Source of the DNA: Taudactylus pleione
Taxonomy: Eukaryota; Chordata; Amphibia; Anura; Myobatrachidae
NCBI GenBank assembly: GCA_031769625.1
Contig: JAUIMM010000040.1
Coordinates: 12,964,501 to 13,028,500 of the forward strand
Direction of reading: 5' to 3'
DNA: 64,000 nucleotides
The notes below the pieces were generated by a model. The model was not told the DNA's origin. It saw nothing but the letters and a program-made list of their open reading frames with translations, and did not search any database. Of the stretch, positions 22,468 to 33,653 are shown in pieces. Positions within the stretch are counted from its first letter, which is position 1. Every line of letters begins with the position of its first letter. The translations under genes and the position numbers were made by a program.

Positions 22468-22775
22468 GGATCCAAAACCCGCGAGACCCGGAAGGCGGGA
22501 TGATGACGTTTTGCCTCGATTTCAGATCCGAGTCAGGCGGGAAAAGTCGAGCCTGACTCGGATCGGCCTCGGATCGGGGGGGCTCGGGGGGGTTCGGATT
22601 TCAGAAATCCGAACCCGCTCACCCCTAGTTTATTCCCAGAGAGAACAGTAGTATATATGCCTGTTTACTCCCAGAGAGAACAGTAGTATATGTGCCTGTT
22701 TACTCCAAGAGAGAACAGTAATGTATGTGCCAGTTTACTCCCAGAGAGAACAGTAGTATATGTGTCTGTTTATTC

Positions 22776-22882
22776 TAGGGATGTGCAGGCTCGGATAAAT
22801 TTGAGTTTGCACGCTGAGTTTGGATTTTTCAAATCCGAATTCGGCGTGCAAATTCGAACCTATCCTAGCCTGCACATCCCTA
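22776..22882. mobile_element. 107-bp palindromic MITE, copy 3
   Basis: Flanked by gtttattc (22768-22775, 22883-22890). The flanking monomer variants match copies 1 and 2. It carries several arm mutations ('ataaatttgag'), so the hairpin is less perfect. Confidence 0.85.
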
Positions 22883-23605
22883 GTTTATTCCCAGAGAGAA
22901 CAGTAGTATATATATGCCTGTTTACTCCCAGAGAGAACAGTAGTATATATGCCTGTTTACTCCTAGAGAGAACAGTAGTATATGTGCCTGTTTACTCCAA
23001 GAGAGAACAGTAGTATATGTGCCAGTTTACTCCCAGAGAGAACAGTAGTATATGTGCCTATTTACTCCAGGAGAGAACAGTAGTATAAGTGCCGACTTAC
23101 TTCATGAGAGAACAGTAGTATATGTGCCTGTTTACTCCCAGAGAGAACAGTAGTATATGTGCCTGTTTACTCCCAGAGAGAACAGTAGTATATATGCCTG
23201 TTTATTCCCAGAGAGAACAGTAGTATATATGCCTGTTTACTCCCAGAGAGAACAGTAGTATATGTGCCTGTTTACTCCAAGAGAGAACAGTAGTATATGT
23301 GCCAGTTTACTCCCAGAGAGAACAGTAGTATATGTGCCTATTTACTCCTGGAGAGAACAGTAGTATATGTGCCTACTTACTCCATGAGAGAACAGTAGCA
23401 TATATGTCTGTTTATTCCCAGAGAGAACAGTAGTATATATGCCTGTTCACTCCCAGAATGAACAGTAGTATATATGCCTGTTCACTCCCAGATTGAGCAG
23501 TAGTATATGTGCCTGTTTACTCCCAGAGAGAACAGTAGCATATGTGTCTGTTTATTCCCAGAGAGAACAGTAGCATATATGCCTGTTTACTCCCAGAGTT
23601 TATTC

Positions 23606-23712
23606 TAGGGATGTGCAGGCTCGGATAGGTTCGAGTTTGCACGCCGAGTTCGGATTTTTCAAATCCGAACTTGGCGTGCAAACTCGAACCTATTCTAGCC
23701 TGCACATCCCTA
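23606..23712. mobile_element. 107-bp palindromic MITE, copy 4
   Basis: Flanked by gtttattc (23598-23605, 23713-23720). The left flank differs from copies 1-3 because it joins directly to 'tactcccaga', so this copy marks a different recombination or insertion event. Confidence 0.85.
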
Positions 23713-24399
23713 GTTTATTCCCAGAGAGAACAGTAGTATATATGCCAGTTTACTCCCAGAGAGAACAGTAGTATATATGCCTGTTTACTCCCAGAGAGAA
23801 CAGTAGTATATGTGCCTGTTTACTCCCAGAGAGAACAGTAGTATATGTGCCTGTTTACTCCCAGAGAGAACAGTAGTATATGTGCCTGTTTACTCCCAGA
23901 GAGAACAGTAGTATATGTGCCTGTTTACTCCCAGAGAGAACAGTAGTATATGTGCCTGTACTCCTAGAGAGAACAGTAGTATATATGCCTGTTTACTCCC
24001 AGAGAGAACAGTAGTATACAGTATGTGCCTGTTTACTCCCAGAGAGAACAGTAGTATATGTGCCTGTTTACTCCCAGAGAGAACAGTAGTATATGTGCCT
24101 GTTTACTCCCAGAGAGAACAGTAGTATATGTGCCTGTTTACTCCCAGAGAGAACAGTAGTATATATGCCTGTTTACTCCCAGAGAGAACAGTAGTATACA
24201 GTATGTGCCTGTTTACTCCCAGAGAAAACAGTAGCATATGTGTCTGTATATTCCCGGAGAGAACAGTAGTATATGTGTCTGTATATTCCCGGAGAGAACA
24301 GTAGTATAATGTATGTGCCTGCTCACTCAAGAAGAAAAAAGTAGTATACTGAATGTGCCTGTTTAAGCCAGGAGAGAAAGGTAGTACATGCACTCAAGG

Positions 24400-25330
24400 G
24401 CACCAAAAGTGGTGGGTCAAGTAGAAAGTACACACAGGCTCGGCAATAAAAATCCTATGGCCCAGTACACAAGTTTTTTTTAGCTTCCCTGCTCCACAAT
24501 TTATATTATGCTGCACAAGAGTGTACCTTTTAATATTATTCCACATACTTTATATTACTTTTTGAGAATTTCCCTTTACCAGACCTTATAGTTTTTTATA
24601 TTAATTCAGTCTTTAGAACATAAACGACAATGCCAACATAGCGAATCACTGGTGGGCTCTGGGTGTCTTGTTTTACCTTTATATGCCATATGGGTTGTGG
24701 AGGGGTGGGGGAGGATGCCCCCGGCTTGTGTGGGACTGCCAGCAGCATGACTGGGGGCCTTGGGGTTCTCGCTCCTCAGTTGTGTGAATTATGTCTGTGT
24801 GCCTTTGATGGCTGGGTTGTGGCAAGGCACTCAGCCCTTTGCTGCGCCTGTCTCCTATTGCTCCATGGTGGCTCACATTGTGCTGCCTGTGTGTGCACCT
24901 CACTTCACAGACTCAACAGTGTTGTGCAGTGCACACCTGCCCCCTTCTTCCCACTGAACAGTGGCGACCAGTGTCCAAACACTGACCCTGCGCACCATTT
25001 CTATGCAGACACTCTTCAACTGCATTACAGGGAGAGAAGGTGCATGGCTCAGCCTCACCGTCACCTGGCAAATCTGTGCTGAGATCCTCTGCTGCTTCTT
25101 TGTAACTGCAGGGGAGGGGAGATGTGCTGGCAGCTTTGGAAGCTTGGGGCCCAGGACATGTGCCTCCTGTGTACCCCCCTGTCACCGATCTTGAGTACAG
25201 ATACACAAAATAGTCCATTACATTCAAAAGAGTATAGTAGGTCTACTATTGGAGTGCTTAAGGAACCATTAAGAAATAATTCTGGAATACATAACCTGTC
25301 TTAGTGTATGTGATATATTATACAGTAGTA
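24400..25330. other. Unassigned sequence at array edge
   Basis: No recognised gene. Open frames up to 139 codons (24663-25082, plus) match no family I know and overlap frames on the other strand. The composition suggests an old repeat rather than an exon. Confidence 0.4.
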
Positions 25331-25760
25331 TATGCACCTTGATTACTGTAGGGGAAAACAGTAGAATATATGACTGCTTTACTCCAGGAGACATTGCCAG
25401 TTCTGCAACTGCCTCCAGGAAATCGCTGCACCTACTTTTCAGATTTCAGATCCACCTGGCAAAGGACATGGTGGACACTTCAAAATCCGTCCTACGACCA
25501 CTTCAGGACCATTCCTTTCATCATTTTTTATTTTTACCTGTCTTATTTTGCTCTCCTTATAAAAAACTGCTTTGTACATCATCAGATCTAAAAAGAAGTT
25601 TGGCTCATTAGGAGATGGATGCATTTTCCGTGAAAAAAACATAGGCGGAAAATACATGCAGAAAGAAAGTAATGCTGTGTCAGTTGCATCTCAAGATGTG
25701 ACCAGCTCTGAAAGGGTAACAAATGTGCCAGGTTTACCCCATGAGAAAACAGTAGTATAA
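25320..25760 (+). repeat. Decayed edge of the 35-bp minisatellite
   Basis: Isolated monomers survive: 'acagtagtatatgcacc' (25322-25338), 'gaaaacagtagaatatatg' (25355-25373), 'tttactccaggaga' and 'gagaaaacagtagtataag' (25743-25761). They show that the array once reached about 25.76 kb. The roughly 340 bp between 25395 and 25735 are not repeat and are not recognised. Confidence 0.6.
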
Positions 25761-26310
25761 GTGACAGGATTTGTTAGCGTTCATAATTAACATTAATACA
25801 TTTTTAAATCAAATTTACCATAAACAATATATTGAAAAACAGATACAAAATTAAAGTACTAAGTGCAAATCTTGTTTCCTGCTGTGGACCAAATGTAAAT
25901 ATCAATTAAATAATGTTAACAGGAGCATTGGGAAGAATCAAGACACTTATCCAATCAGAAGCTGTATTCGTCTGTGCGTATGTTTCACCAGGGGTTGAGC
26001 ACCTTCAAGTGATATGTCTCCTGACAGGAGCATAATGGGCCTGTGCATATATAAACGTACATACATTTGCAGAGCATATCTTGTGTGTTTTCATCCTCTA
26101 CATGCTCTGAAATTGAGCAAGTATGGACGAGTTGTACTAATTTCAGACACATCTCTACTTGTGACTAATGGGGTGTAACTGGACTGTATGGGTGGTTTCA
26201 CGTATGCAATGTGTACAAAGGGCTTGCTGAAAGAATTCTGAGCTATGCAGAGTTGGCTGGAAGAGCAAATACACCTGTTTTCAGGTGATACATTCAGAAT
26301 CCTGGCACAG
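25761..26310. other. A/T-rich sequence without recognised gene
   Basis: Nothing beyond ordinary non-coding sequence is apparent. Confidence 0.5.
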
Positions 26311-26588
26311 GGGATGCCGGTGCTTAAAATCCCGGCGCCGGCATCTCGAAGGTAAGTAGCGGGGTTAGGGGAGGGTTAGTCACTAGGGGGAGGGTTAGGC
26401 GCTAGAGGGAAGAGTTAGGTTTAGGGTGCGGGGCTGGGGAGGTTAAGTTTAGGCACTAAGGGGGAAGGAGGGTTAGGGACAGGAGAGGGGAAGGGTTAGG
26501 ATACCTACCGACTAGTGTTGGTATCCTAACCCTGTTGGGATGCTGGCGTTGGGATTTTAACCACCGAGATCCCGAGTGCCGGCATCCC
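26311..26588. mobile_element. Element with internal telomere-like repeats (copy 2)
   Basis: The ends GGGATGCCGG and CCGGCATCCC form a perfect 10-bp inverted repeat. Inside the left end is 'gaaggtaagtag'; the core is GGTTAGGG-rich (26355-26500). It is a shorter relative of 7665-8195 in the opposite orientation of the TTAGGG-like strand. Confidence 0.6.
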
Positions 26589-26682
26589 GTACCCATCCCA
26601 TACCCATCCCACTTTCAGAAGTATATTTTGCACCAAAGATAGGGCTGGTTCAAGTGTGCACTGATGATGATGAAGGATCTCA

Positions 26683-27279
26683 GGGCCTGATTCAGAGCCG
26701 CTCATAAGCGGCCGCTCGTTCGCTCCGAGCGATGTTCGCACATCTGCGCATGCATATGGGTCGTAATGCACATGCGCCAACCAGTCATTGCGGTCGGAAA
26801 TCGAGCGCTCGCTAAATAGCCAGTGCCTGCTAATTTGAGTGACAGGATGAGGCGCTTGTGGGTGGTAACAGGGGAAGGTGCTTGAAAACGGGGAGTGGTG
26901 ATCCGAACGCAGGCGTGCCAAACGGTCAAAACGGGCATTTTAAGGGAGTCAAAATTAACAAAGCAGCGTCATCGACCACGTCACTTGGCTGTTTCTTAGC
27001 CTGAACTGTTCGCATGATTGCGGTAGGAAAATCCTACCACAAGCACTGCGAGCAGTTCAGATGCCTTTCGATGTACTCGATTAATCAAATAAATAGCGGA
27101 GATGGCGTATGATGCGAGCGGCCAGGGGGCATCTTTACAAAATAGCGAGCGCATGTTTCGTTCGCTCGTTCAGACATAGAGGCGTCAACAGACCGCAAAG
27201 AGCGAGTGCTCAATTTAAATAGCTGGCCCCTTTTTCTGAAAGAGCGAGCGCAAATAGCGTCCGGCTCTGAATCAGGCCC
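26683..27279. mobile_element. GGGCCTGATTCAGA MITE, TSD TCA
   Basis: The ends GGGCCTGATTCAGAGCCG and CGGCTCTGAATCAGGCCC are near-perfect inverted repeats. They are flanked by TCA (26680-26682, 27280-27282). The interior is rich in 'gcgagcg' and CpG. The 3-bp duplication suggests a PIF/Harbinger-type transposase acts on it in trans. Confidence 0.8.
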
Positions 27280-27289
27280 TCAAACCCAA

Positions 27290-27555
27290 GGGCCAAATGT
27301 AATAGGCTGAGAGATTAGAAAATGTGAGTTTAGCAGTAAACTACTAAACTCTCACACTGTTTAACTGGGCCAATGTAACAGTCTGAGTCCGAGAACATGC
27401 AAACTCACATGTTTTTACAAAAAAAAATCTCTCACAATTTAAACTCTCATCCAGATGTTTTCCCATTTTGACGATAAAACTCAGCCAATGTAATAGTGTG
27501 AGAGTTTACTGCTAAACTCACATTTTCTAAACTCTCACCCTGTTACATTTGGCCC
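27290..27555. mobile_element. Foldback MITE with GGGCCAAATGTAA ends
   Basis: The ends GGGCCAAATGTAATAGGC and CCTGTTACATTTGGCCC extend inward into long complementary arms ('gaaaatgtgagtttagcag' and its reverse complement). The whole 266 bp can nearly fold on itself. It sits 10 bp from the preceding MITE. Confidence 0.75.
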
Positions 27556-28032
27556 AAAGTGTGCAAATGGGGCTGATAACAAAGTTCAATTTTGCAATGG
27601 CCCTTAAGTGTTTGTTTTTTGGTCTTGCTAAGTTATATTCACAAAATCATGCCTTTTCTGTACTCTGTTTATGGGGTCTATTTACTAAGCCTTGGATGGG
27701 AGATAAAGTACAAGCCAATCAACTCCTAGATGTCATTTTTCAAAATATGGGCATGGTCAAACAATGAAAGGGGCATGGCTACTGAAAATGGGGCGGGCCA
27801 ATATGACACTGCACCAATTTCTTGTCGGTCTGGGAACATTCCTTTCTATTCCATATGCACCTTACCTATACGGTGGTTTCTCACAATGTGGAACCTCTGA
27901 AGAAATACATCCTCCCTGTGATGATCATCTCCCTCCGTGTCATCTCTTCTTAGCCACACCATCGCCTCACCCCCCTGCGTCGTCTCTCAGCACACCATCA
28001 TCTCCCCCCATGAATCAACTCTCAACACACCA

Positions 28033-29066
28033 TTACCCCTCCGCGTTGTCTCGCAACACACAGACACACACACACATACACTGATATAGATATACACTGC
28101 ATTTTCCCTTCAGTTTTGTCTTCATCAAGTGAAATGCATGCTCAATCAGATTCAGGTCAGGGGATTGACTTGGCCATTGCATAACATTCCACTTTTTAGC
28201 CTTAAAAAACTCTTTGGTTGCTTTTGCAGTTTGGTTCGGGTCATTGTCCATCTGCACTGTGAAGCGCCGTCCAATGAGTTCTGAAGCATTTGACTGAATA
28301 TGAGCATATAATATTGCCCGAAACACTTCAGAATTCATTCTGCTGCTTTTGTCAGCAGTCACATCATCAATAAATACAAGGGAACCAGTTCCATTGGCAG
28401 CCATACATGCCCACGCCATGACACTACCACCACCATGCTTCACTGATGAGGTGGTATGTTTTGGATCATGAGCAATTCCTTTCCTTCTCTTCTTTTCCCA
28501 TCACTCTGGTACAAGTTGATCTTTGTCTCATCTTTCCATAGGATGTTGTTCCAGAACTGTAATGGCTTTTTTAGATGTTGTTTGGCAAACTCTAATCTGT
28601 TTTTGTGGCTCACCAATGGTTTGCATCTTGTGGTGAACCCTCTATATTCACTCTTGTGAAGTCTTCTCTTGATTGTTGACTTTGACACATATACATCTAC
28701 CTCCTGGAGAGTGTTCTTGATTTGGCCAACTGTTGTGAAGGGGTTTTTCTTCACCAGGAAAATAATTCTTCTGTCATCCACCACAGTTGTTTTCCATGGT
28801 CTTCCGGGTCTTTTGGTGTTGCTGAGCTCCCCGGTGCGTTCTTTCTTTTTAAGAATGTTCCAAACAGTTGATTTGGCCCCACCTAATGTTTTTGCTATCT
28901 CTCTGATGGGTTTGTTTTGATTTTTCAGCCTAATGATGGCTTGCTTCACTGATACTCTTTGGATCTCATATTGAGAGTTGACAGCAAATGCAAATGTCAC
29001 ACCTAGGATCAACTCCAGACCTTTTACCTGCTTAATTGATAATGAAATAATGAGGGAATAGCCCAC
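28033..29066 (-). pseudogene. Tc1/mariner-type transposase, frameshifted and truncated
   Basis: Two minus-strand pieces. 28440-29066 holds the paired-like HTH (IREIAKTLGGAKSTVWNIL), the GRPWKTT motif and the first catalytic Asp in WKDETKINLY. 28033-28443 holds KHGGGSVMAWACM, the second Asp in MDNDPNQTAKA and the Glu in SQSPDLNLIEH (DD34E type). A frameshift near 28480 separates them: the 'tcttttccc' stretch where KKG is expected reads KRREGKE. The C-terminus stops after MKTKLKGK, short of the family length of about 340 residues. The enzyme would cut and paste at TA sites; this copy is dead. Confidence 0.9.
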
Positions 29067-29318
29067 ACCTGTCCATGAAATCGCTTTTGAGTTGATAGTC
29101 CCATTACTTTTGGCCCCTTAAAAAGTGGGAGGCACATATTGAAACTGTTGTAATTCCTACACCGTTCACCCGATTTGGATGTAATTACCCTCAAATTAAA
29201 TCTGAAAGTCTGCAGTTAAAGCACATCTTGTTTGTTTCATTTCAAAACCATTGTGGTGGTGAATAGAGGCCAAAATCTGAAAATTCTGTCAATGTCCCAA
29301 TATTTATGGACCTGACTG
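28085..29318 (-). mobile_element. Tc1/mariner element, one terminus lost
   Basis: The right terminus (as drawn) ends ATTTATGGACCTGACTG followed by TA (29319-29320), a Tc1-type inverted repeat end. The matching end is missing near 28085, where the sequence passes abruptly into CA-rich microsatellite. The deletion also removed the transposase C-terminus. Confidence 0.8.
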
Positions 29319-29319
29319 T

Positions 29320-29430
29320 ACATACATACATACACACACTGACACATATACATACAAACACTGACACATACACACAGACATTTACACACACACACTGAAA
29401 GCCTATACAGACACACTTACACACACAAAG
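29320..29430 (+). repeat. CA-rich microsatellite
   Basis: Imperfect (CACATA)n and (ACACAC)n immediately outside the Tc1 end; a smaller run at 28060-28082 lies at the opposite border. Confidence 0.7.
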
Positions 29431-29829
29431 CCCCCCCCAGCGGCAGTTTAGCCATCAGCCTCCGACCGACCAAACCTCCCCCCCAAGAATTTACCTATGG
29501 TGAGCAGAGATGGAGAGCGCCGGGGAGGGAAAAATCACTCCTCACCCAGTGCAGATGGCAGCTCTAGTCCAAGTCAGGAGGTGGATAGAGCTTGGTAGGA
29601 AGACTAGAGGGGCTGCGAGCCTCTGCTGCAGCTCCCCTTACAGGCAGCCAAGCCAGCACCAGGCTAGCAGGCACACTTGCCTGCTCAATAAAGGGCACTC
29701 GGGACATAATGGTGGTGGGGGGGAGGGTGTGCGGGTACAATGCCCTGGTCGGCGACGCCCCCTCTGCAGGGCTTGCCATGGCGCCCAGGGCACGTGCCCC
29801 ACTCGCCCTGCCCTGGTTACGCCACTGCT

Positions 29830-32053
29830 GGCTGGTACTTTATCTCCATCCAAGGCTTAGAAAATAGACTCCTATATCTGCACACTCACTTCCTCCCTTC
29901 CCTGTTCTACCACTAAGTACCACAAGATGTGTCCAGATCTGCATAGAGATGTAAGAGTTAGTAAATGTAGATTTTTTACAAAAATAGGGCATTGGTCCAA
30001 ATCTGCATGAGCTCCAAGAATGAGGGAACATATGAAATATCATTATTATGTTTCACATTTGTGTTTGAAGCTTTTTGCTTACATTAGCTGAAGTGAGTGT
30101 TTGTATTTCTCAGCACATTGGTTTTGGCCATCCACGTGATTGCTACTGTGTGTGAAATATTTACATTGCTCCAAAGTTCTGTAGGCAACTAACTGAAGTG
30201 AAACGTGTTAGCTACTTTTTACTACCATTTGGATAATCATTAAAAGACATTAAAGTTAATGGTAATATATTAGCACTGTATTCTAATATCTGCAATATAA
30301 GAGCCATGAAGCATCAAGAGGCAAACAAATAAAAAATGAATGGAGTTTCTATTCCTTTAAACAGTGGAGCAGCAGCAGGTTATATCTCTAGTACAATAGA
30401 CTTACCTTAATATTAATATTTCTCAACTTAACACAAGTGTTTACAATCAGACTATAAACAAGACAAAATGTTTGCAAGACTGGGTGCATGGGGCACAACC
30501 AGGGGTGGCATGACTTGGTGGTCGAGGGCCCAATAATATGATTTATGATAAATCTGTGCAAAACCAGTGCTGGCAGCTGGCAATTATAAAATATGCAGAA
30601 AATCAGAAGCACAAAGGAAGGAGAAGCGACGGGGTGTGTAGGTTCGGGAAGGAGACATGATGGGGGAAGGTGGAGGATATCAGAGAAGGGGTGGAGCCAA
30701 GCAGGAGGGTGCTCAGCAATTGCTGGGTCCATATGCTGAGTTCACCTGTGTAAAATCCTCCACATCAGTGAGCCAGTTCAGTCCGTGATTGCACTGGCTA
30801 CAGGACAGGCAGCCTCTGGGGGAGGTGTCTCCTCCCCCTGGGATTGCCGGCGCCACGATTAGCAGCACTGGCCTACACGGCTTCTCGGGGCTGCAGTGAA
30901 TGCCACCGCCGCTCATTCGCATGCCCCAGTCCCGGCACTTGCCAGTCTCATACAAGATATGACTACCACCATAGTTATGTGTTCCTAATTCTTTTCTCTA
31001 TTCAAGCCAATTATCATTCAGTTTTTCACCCCAATTGAAGGGTCTCCAAAAATCCAGACTCAAGAGAAGAATTTCAAGTTAAGAACTTCCTCGTCTAATG
31101 ATTAATATGAGACAGACTCCAGTATCTGATTGACTGGAATGTCTCTGATGTGCACCCTTGGTAAGAAAGTTTAATTTTCAATTCCCTGGAAACCTCCAAT
31201 GGCCATTTTTGAAAGGGTGAGTACTGTCACACACCAGACCGTTACTTACCATGTCTGGCAGTGACCCTCAGTCCTCTGGATTGTGCTCTGCAGCACACAG
31301 CCAATATGTGTGCCGTGGAGCCTTGCATTTCCCACATGGCACCAGCATCTCTATCTTGCCGATGATGTCATGCCACTGGTGCCAATCCTCATTGGCAGCT
31401 ATTGATCACCTGACATGGCTGGACCAATTAGCACTATCGGTTCCCTATTTAAACCACATGAGTTTGGCAACACATTGACAGATCTCCATCACTCCCTAGT
31501 GTATAGTGTCTTGACTCCTGCACTTTGTCTGTGGTTTCTGTGATCTGTTTCAGCAGCATACCTCGCCCCAGCAGTGCCTCATTCCTCAGTGCTCCTGCAG
31601 CTCTGCATCAGGGCCTCTTCCACACTGCTTCTGCAGTTCTCCAACTGTGTGTATCTCTGCTATAGTGTAAACCCCTCACCCAGCTGGTTCAGCCCTGTGC
31701 TTGTTACTGGAAAAATGGAGGGACCCTATGCAGGTTTTCCCCTCGATTTTCCAGCACCAGACCATGCTCAGAGGTATAGGGCTGGTTTTGCTTTTGGGGA
31801 GAGAACCCTTTAATTACCCTTTCTTTACACTTTAACACAGATCATACTGATCTGTGCAGTGCTTTGAATCCGCTGCCGACTGTCAGCAGATTCATATGTA
31901 TATTAGGCTGTGGAGTCGATCATTTAAGGGGAAATCTGACTGAAATCGCACATGGAAGACACTGAGTATCACCATCGGAGTAAAATAGAAACTCAAAAAT
32001 GCATCTTACTAAATTTGTGATTTTGACCTTCTAAATTGGCAACGATGTCTAAC
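29830..32053. other. Mostly unassigned non-coding sequence
   Basis: No gene is recognised. A 'ccaggggtggcatgacttgg' hAT-like end is possible at about 30500, but no partner was found. 31230-31810 has mixed G/C content and a 'tgtcacacaccagaccg' motif that may be an old repeat. Nothing else is supported. Confidence 0.4.
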
Positions 32054-32174
32054 TACCGTATATACTCGAGTATAAGTCGACCCGAATATAAGCCGAGGTA
32101 CCTACTTTTACCCCAAAAAACTGGGAAAACTTACTGACTCGAGTATAAGCCTAGTATGGGAAATGGCAGCAGCT

Positions 32175-32695
32175 GGTAGTGCCCCCAGTAGTAATTCCCC
32201 CTGGTTGTGCCCCCAGTAGTAATCCCTCCTGGTAGTGCCCCCCAGTGGTAATCCCCCCTTTCAGTGCCTCCAGTAGTAATCCCCCCCTGGTAGTACCCCC
32301 AGTAGTAATCCCCCCTTTTAGTGCCCCCTGTAGTAATCCCCCACTGGTAGTGCCCCCTGTAGTAATCCTCCCCTGGTAGTTCCCCCAGTGGTAATCCCCC
32401 CTTTTAGTGCCCCCTGTAGTAATCCCCCCCTGTAGTAATCCCCCCCTGGTAGTGCCCCCTGTAGTAATACCCCCCTGGTAGTGCCCCCTGTAGTAATACC
32501 CCCCTTGTAGTTCCCCCAGTGGTAATCCCCCCTTTTAGTGCCCCCTGTAGTAATCGCCCCCTGATAATGCCCCTTGGTAGTGCCCCCTGTAGTAATCGCC
32601 CCCTGGTAGTGCCCCCTGATAATGCCCCCTGGTAGTGCCCCCTGTAGTCATCGCCCCCTGGTAGTGCCCCCTGTAGTCCCCCCCCCCCAGTAGAG
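32175..32695 (+). repeat. C-rich minisatellite (gtagtgccccctgtagtaatcc)
   Basis: Short tandem units around 'ccccctggtagtgcc' and 'ccctgtagtaatccc', about 20-40 bp, related to the arrays in the CAGTGGCGTAAC and CAGGGCCGG elements. Glycine-rich frames on the minus strand are artefacts. Confidence 0.85.
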
Positions 32696-32724
32696 AGAGA
32701 CATGAAAAGAATTTAAAAAAAATA

Positions 32725-33000
32725 AACACTTACCTTAAACTCCCGCTCCTGGTCCCGCCGCTGTCAACTCCTCCGGCCGCTTTGCATGGGAGAGACGCCA
32801 TCATGACGACGTGTCTCCCATCACCCACTGCGGGAGCCGGAAGATGGCTCCCGCAGTGGGAGCAGCAGCAGCCGCTGAGAGTCTAACAGACTCTCAGCGG
32901 CTGCTGATTACACCAAACACGCAGCTGCCGGCTCCGGCAGCTGTGTGTTTGGCAGTGTGTAGCGCTGACCGAACTCCGTCCGGTCAGCGCTACCCTTGAC
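32725..33000 (-). promoter_or_regulatory. Shared GC-rich module (copy in CTCGAG element)
   Basis: Minus-strand order: hairpin 'gtagcgctgaccg...cggtcagcgctac', hairpin 'cacacagctgccgg...ccggcagctgtgtg', hairpin 'cagcagccgctgagagtc...gactctcagcggctgctg', hairpin around 'cccactgcgggagcc', a CRE-like inverted pair ('gggagaca...tgtctccc'), GC-rich leader, AAG|GTAAGT (minus strand, 32729-32736), A/T stretch, minisatellite. The same series of hairpins is present at 44325-44600. Confidence 0.45.
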
Positions 33001-33080
33001 TCGAGTATAAGCCGATGGGGTACTTTTTCAGCACATTTTTTGTGCTGAAAAACTCGGCTTATACTCGAGTATATACGGTA

Positions 33081-33440
33081 TTTGGTTTAGAAATCAAACA
33101 CGGTTCTTAGTAAATTTAACCCATGGGCTGCAATGGAGTAGAAATTCAATTTTGCAAGAATGGCAAGACATTGATGAAACTTTATGGCAGTACACATAGT
33201 CAAATATTTTTTTTTTTCAGCAATCATTTTCCAGGTACAGTTAAGTGAAAGTTAAAGTTCTGCAGTGTCACAAAGTTCAAACATTCAAAATAAAAACAAA
33301 CCACTAGTACAACTTGTACCTTTATATAAAAGTCGACTCTTAAAAGTTAATAAACAATTATGGACAATTATAATACCTCAACTAATGGAGCCCATATATC
33401 AACAATCACAAAAAACAAATTCACAGATTCTGCATTTTTT
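33081..33440. other. A/T-rich sequence without recognised gene
   Basis: Contains a T-run and 'ttagtaaatttaaccc', perhaps a fragment of a further MITE. No exon is supported. Confidence 0.4.
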
Positions 33441-33653
33441 CCCCTATATTAATGATTCTCCAATCTATCAATCTGCGCCCATACATTGCCAATATATTTC
33501 CATGATTTGCGGATCAGCTCTCATCCTAACCCACTGCTCTTTGGGCAAATCGATCGTGACGCATGGCAAGTGCAACTTAAACACATGTGCAATGGCAAAT
33601 AATCGTCCGATCTGCGTAAATCACAGAATTGTGCACGCTGCTGAATCAGGCCC
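33440..33653. mobile_element. Right part of a GGGCCTGATTCA MITE
   Basis: Ends GCTGCTGAATCAGGCCC at 33653. No partner terminus is found upstream, so the left part is truncated; the start given is approximate. Confidence 0.4.

Larger units (their letters stand above)
15474..22627 (-). mobile_element. hAT transposon B, TSD gtttattc, containing element C
   Basis: The ends TAGGGGTGTGCACC and GCTCACCCCTA are flanked by a perfect gtttattc (15466-15473, 22628-22635). Read on the minus strand it has a TATA-containing leader (22459-22467), eight 160-bp repeat units (interrupted by element C at 19766-21357), the transposase (19208 to 16109) and a 3' hairpin. Without C it is about 5.6 kb. It is very similar to the copies at 37738 and 52006. 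Confidence 0.93.
22628..24395 (+). repeat. 35-bp minisatellite, segment 3
   Basis: The longest uninterrupted run of the 35-bp monomer, over 45 units, with MITE copies 3 and 4 inside. Variant order repeats with about 280-bp spacing; for example, the 'cttactycatgag' variants at about 23095 and 23375. The end decays from about 24300. Confidence 0.92.
27673..29827. mobile_element. Composite of older DNA-transposon fragments hosting a Tc1
   Basis: 27673-27745 matches a 'tttactaagccttgg' element end (related to 36990-37060). From about 27750 the text matches the left part of the CAGTGGCGTAACTA elements ('ctgggaacattcctttc' near 27830), and it ends with CCTGGTTACGCCACTG at 29827. The Tc1 at 28085-29318 interrupts it. 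Microsatellite CA/AC runs border the Tc1 on both sides. Confidence 0.55.
32054..33080. mobile_element. Element with TACCGTATATACTCGAG inverted ends
   Basis: Left TACCGTATATACTCGAGTAT (32054) and right ATACTCGAGTATATACGGTA (33080) are perfect inverted repeats. A second subterminal pair follows ('gactcgagtataagcc' near 32136 and 32999). Flanking TA may be part of the repeat or a 2-bp duplication. The core is the cagtagt minisatellite (32175-32695) plus the GC-rich module (32725-33000). It has no transposase and its family is not named here. Confidence 0.8.

Noticed and set aside
24663..25082. 139-codon frame as a gene
   Set aside because: No recognisable domain, no splice signals tied to it, and equally long frames in other phases.
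25572..25760. 62-codon frame (SKKKFGSLGDG) as an exon
   Set aside because: Coding-like at first sight and preceded by 'atcatcag', but it lies between relic monomers, ends in one, and no partner exon was found.
32404..32729. Glycine/tyrosine-rich minus-strand frames
   Set aside because: Translation of the gtagtgcccc minisatellite.
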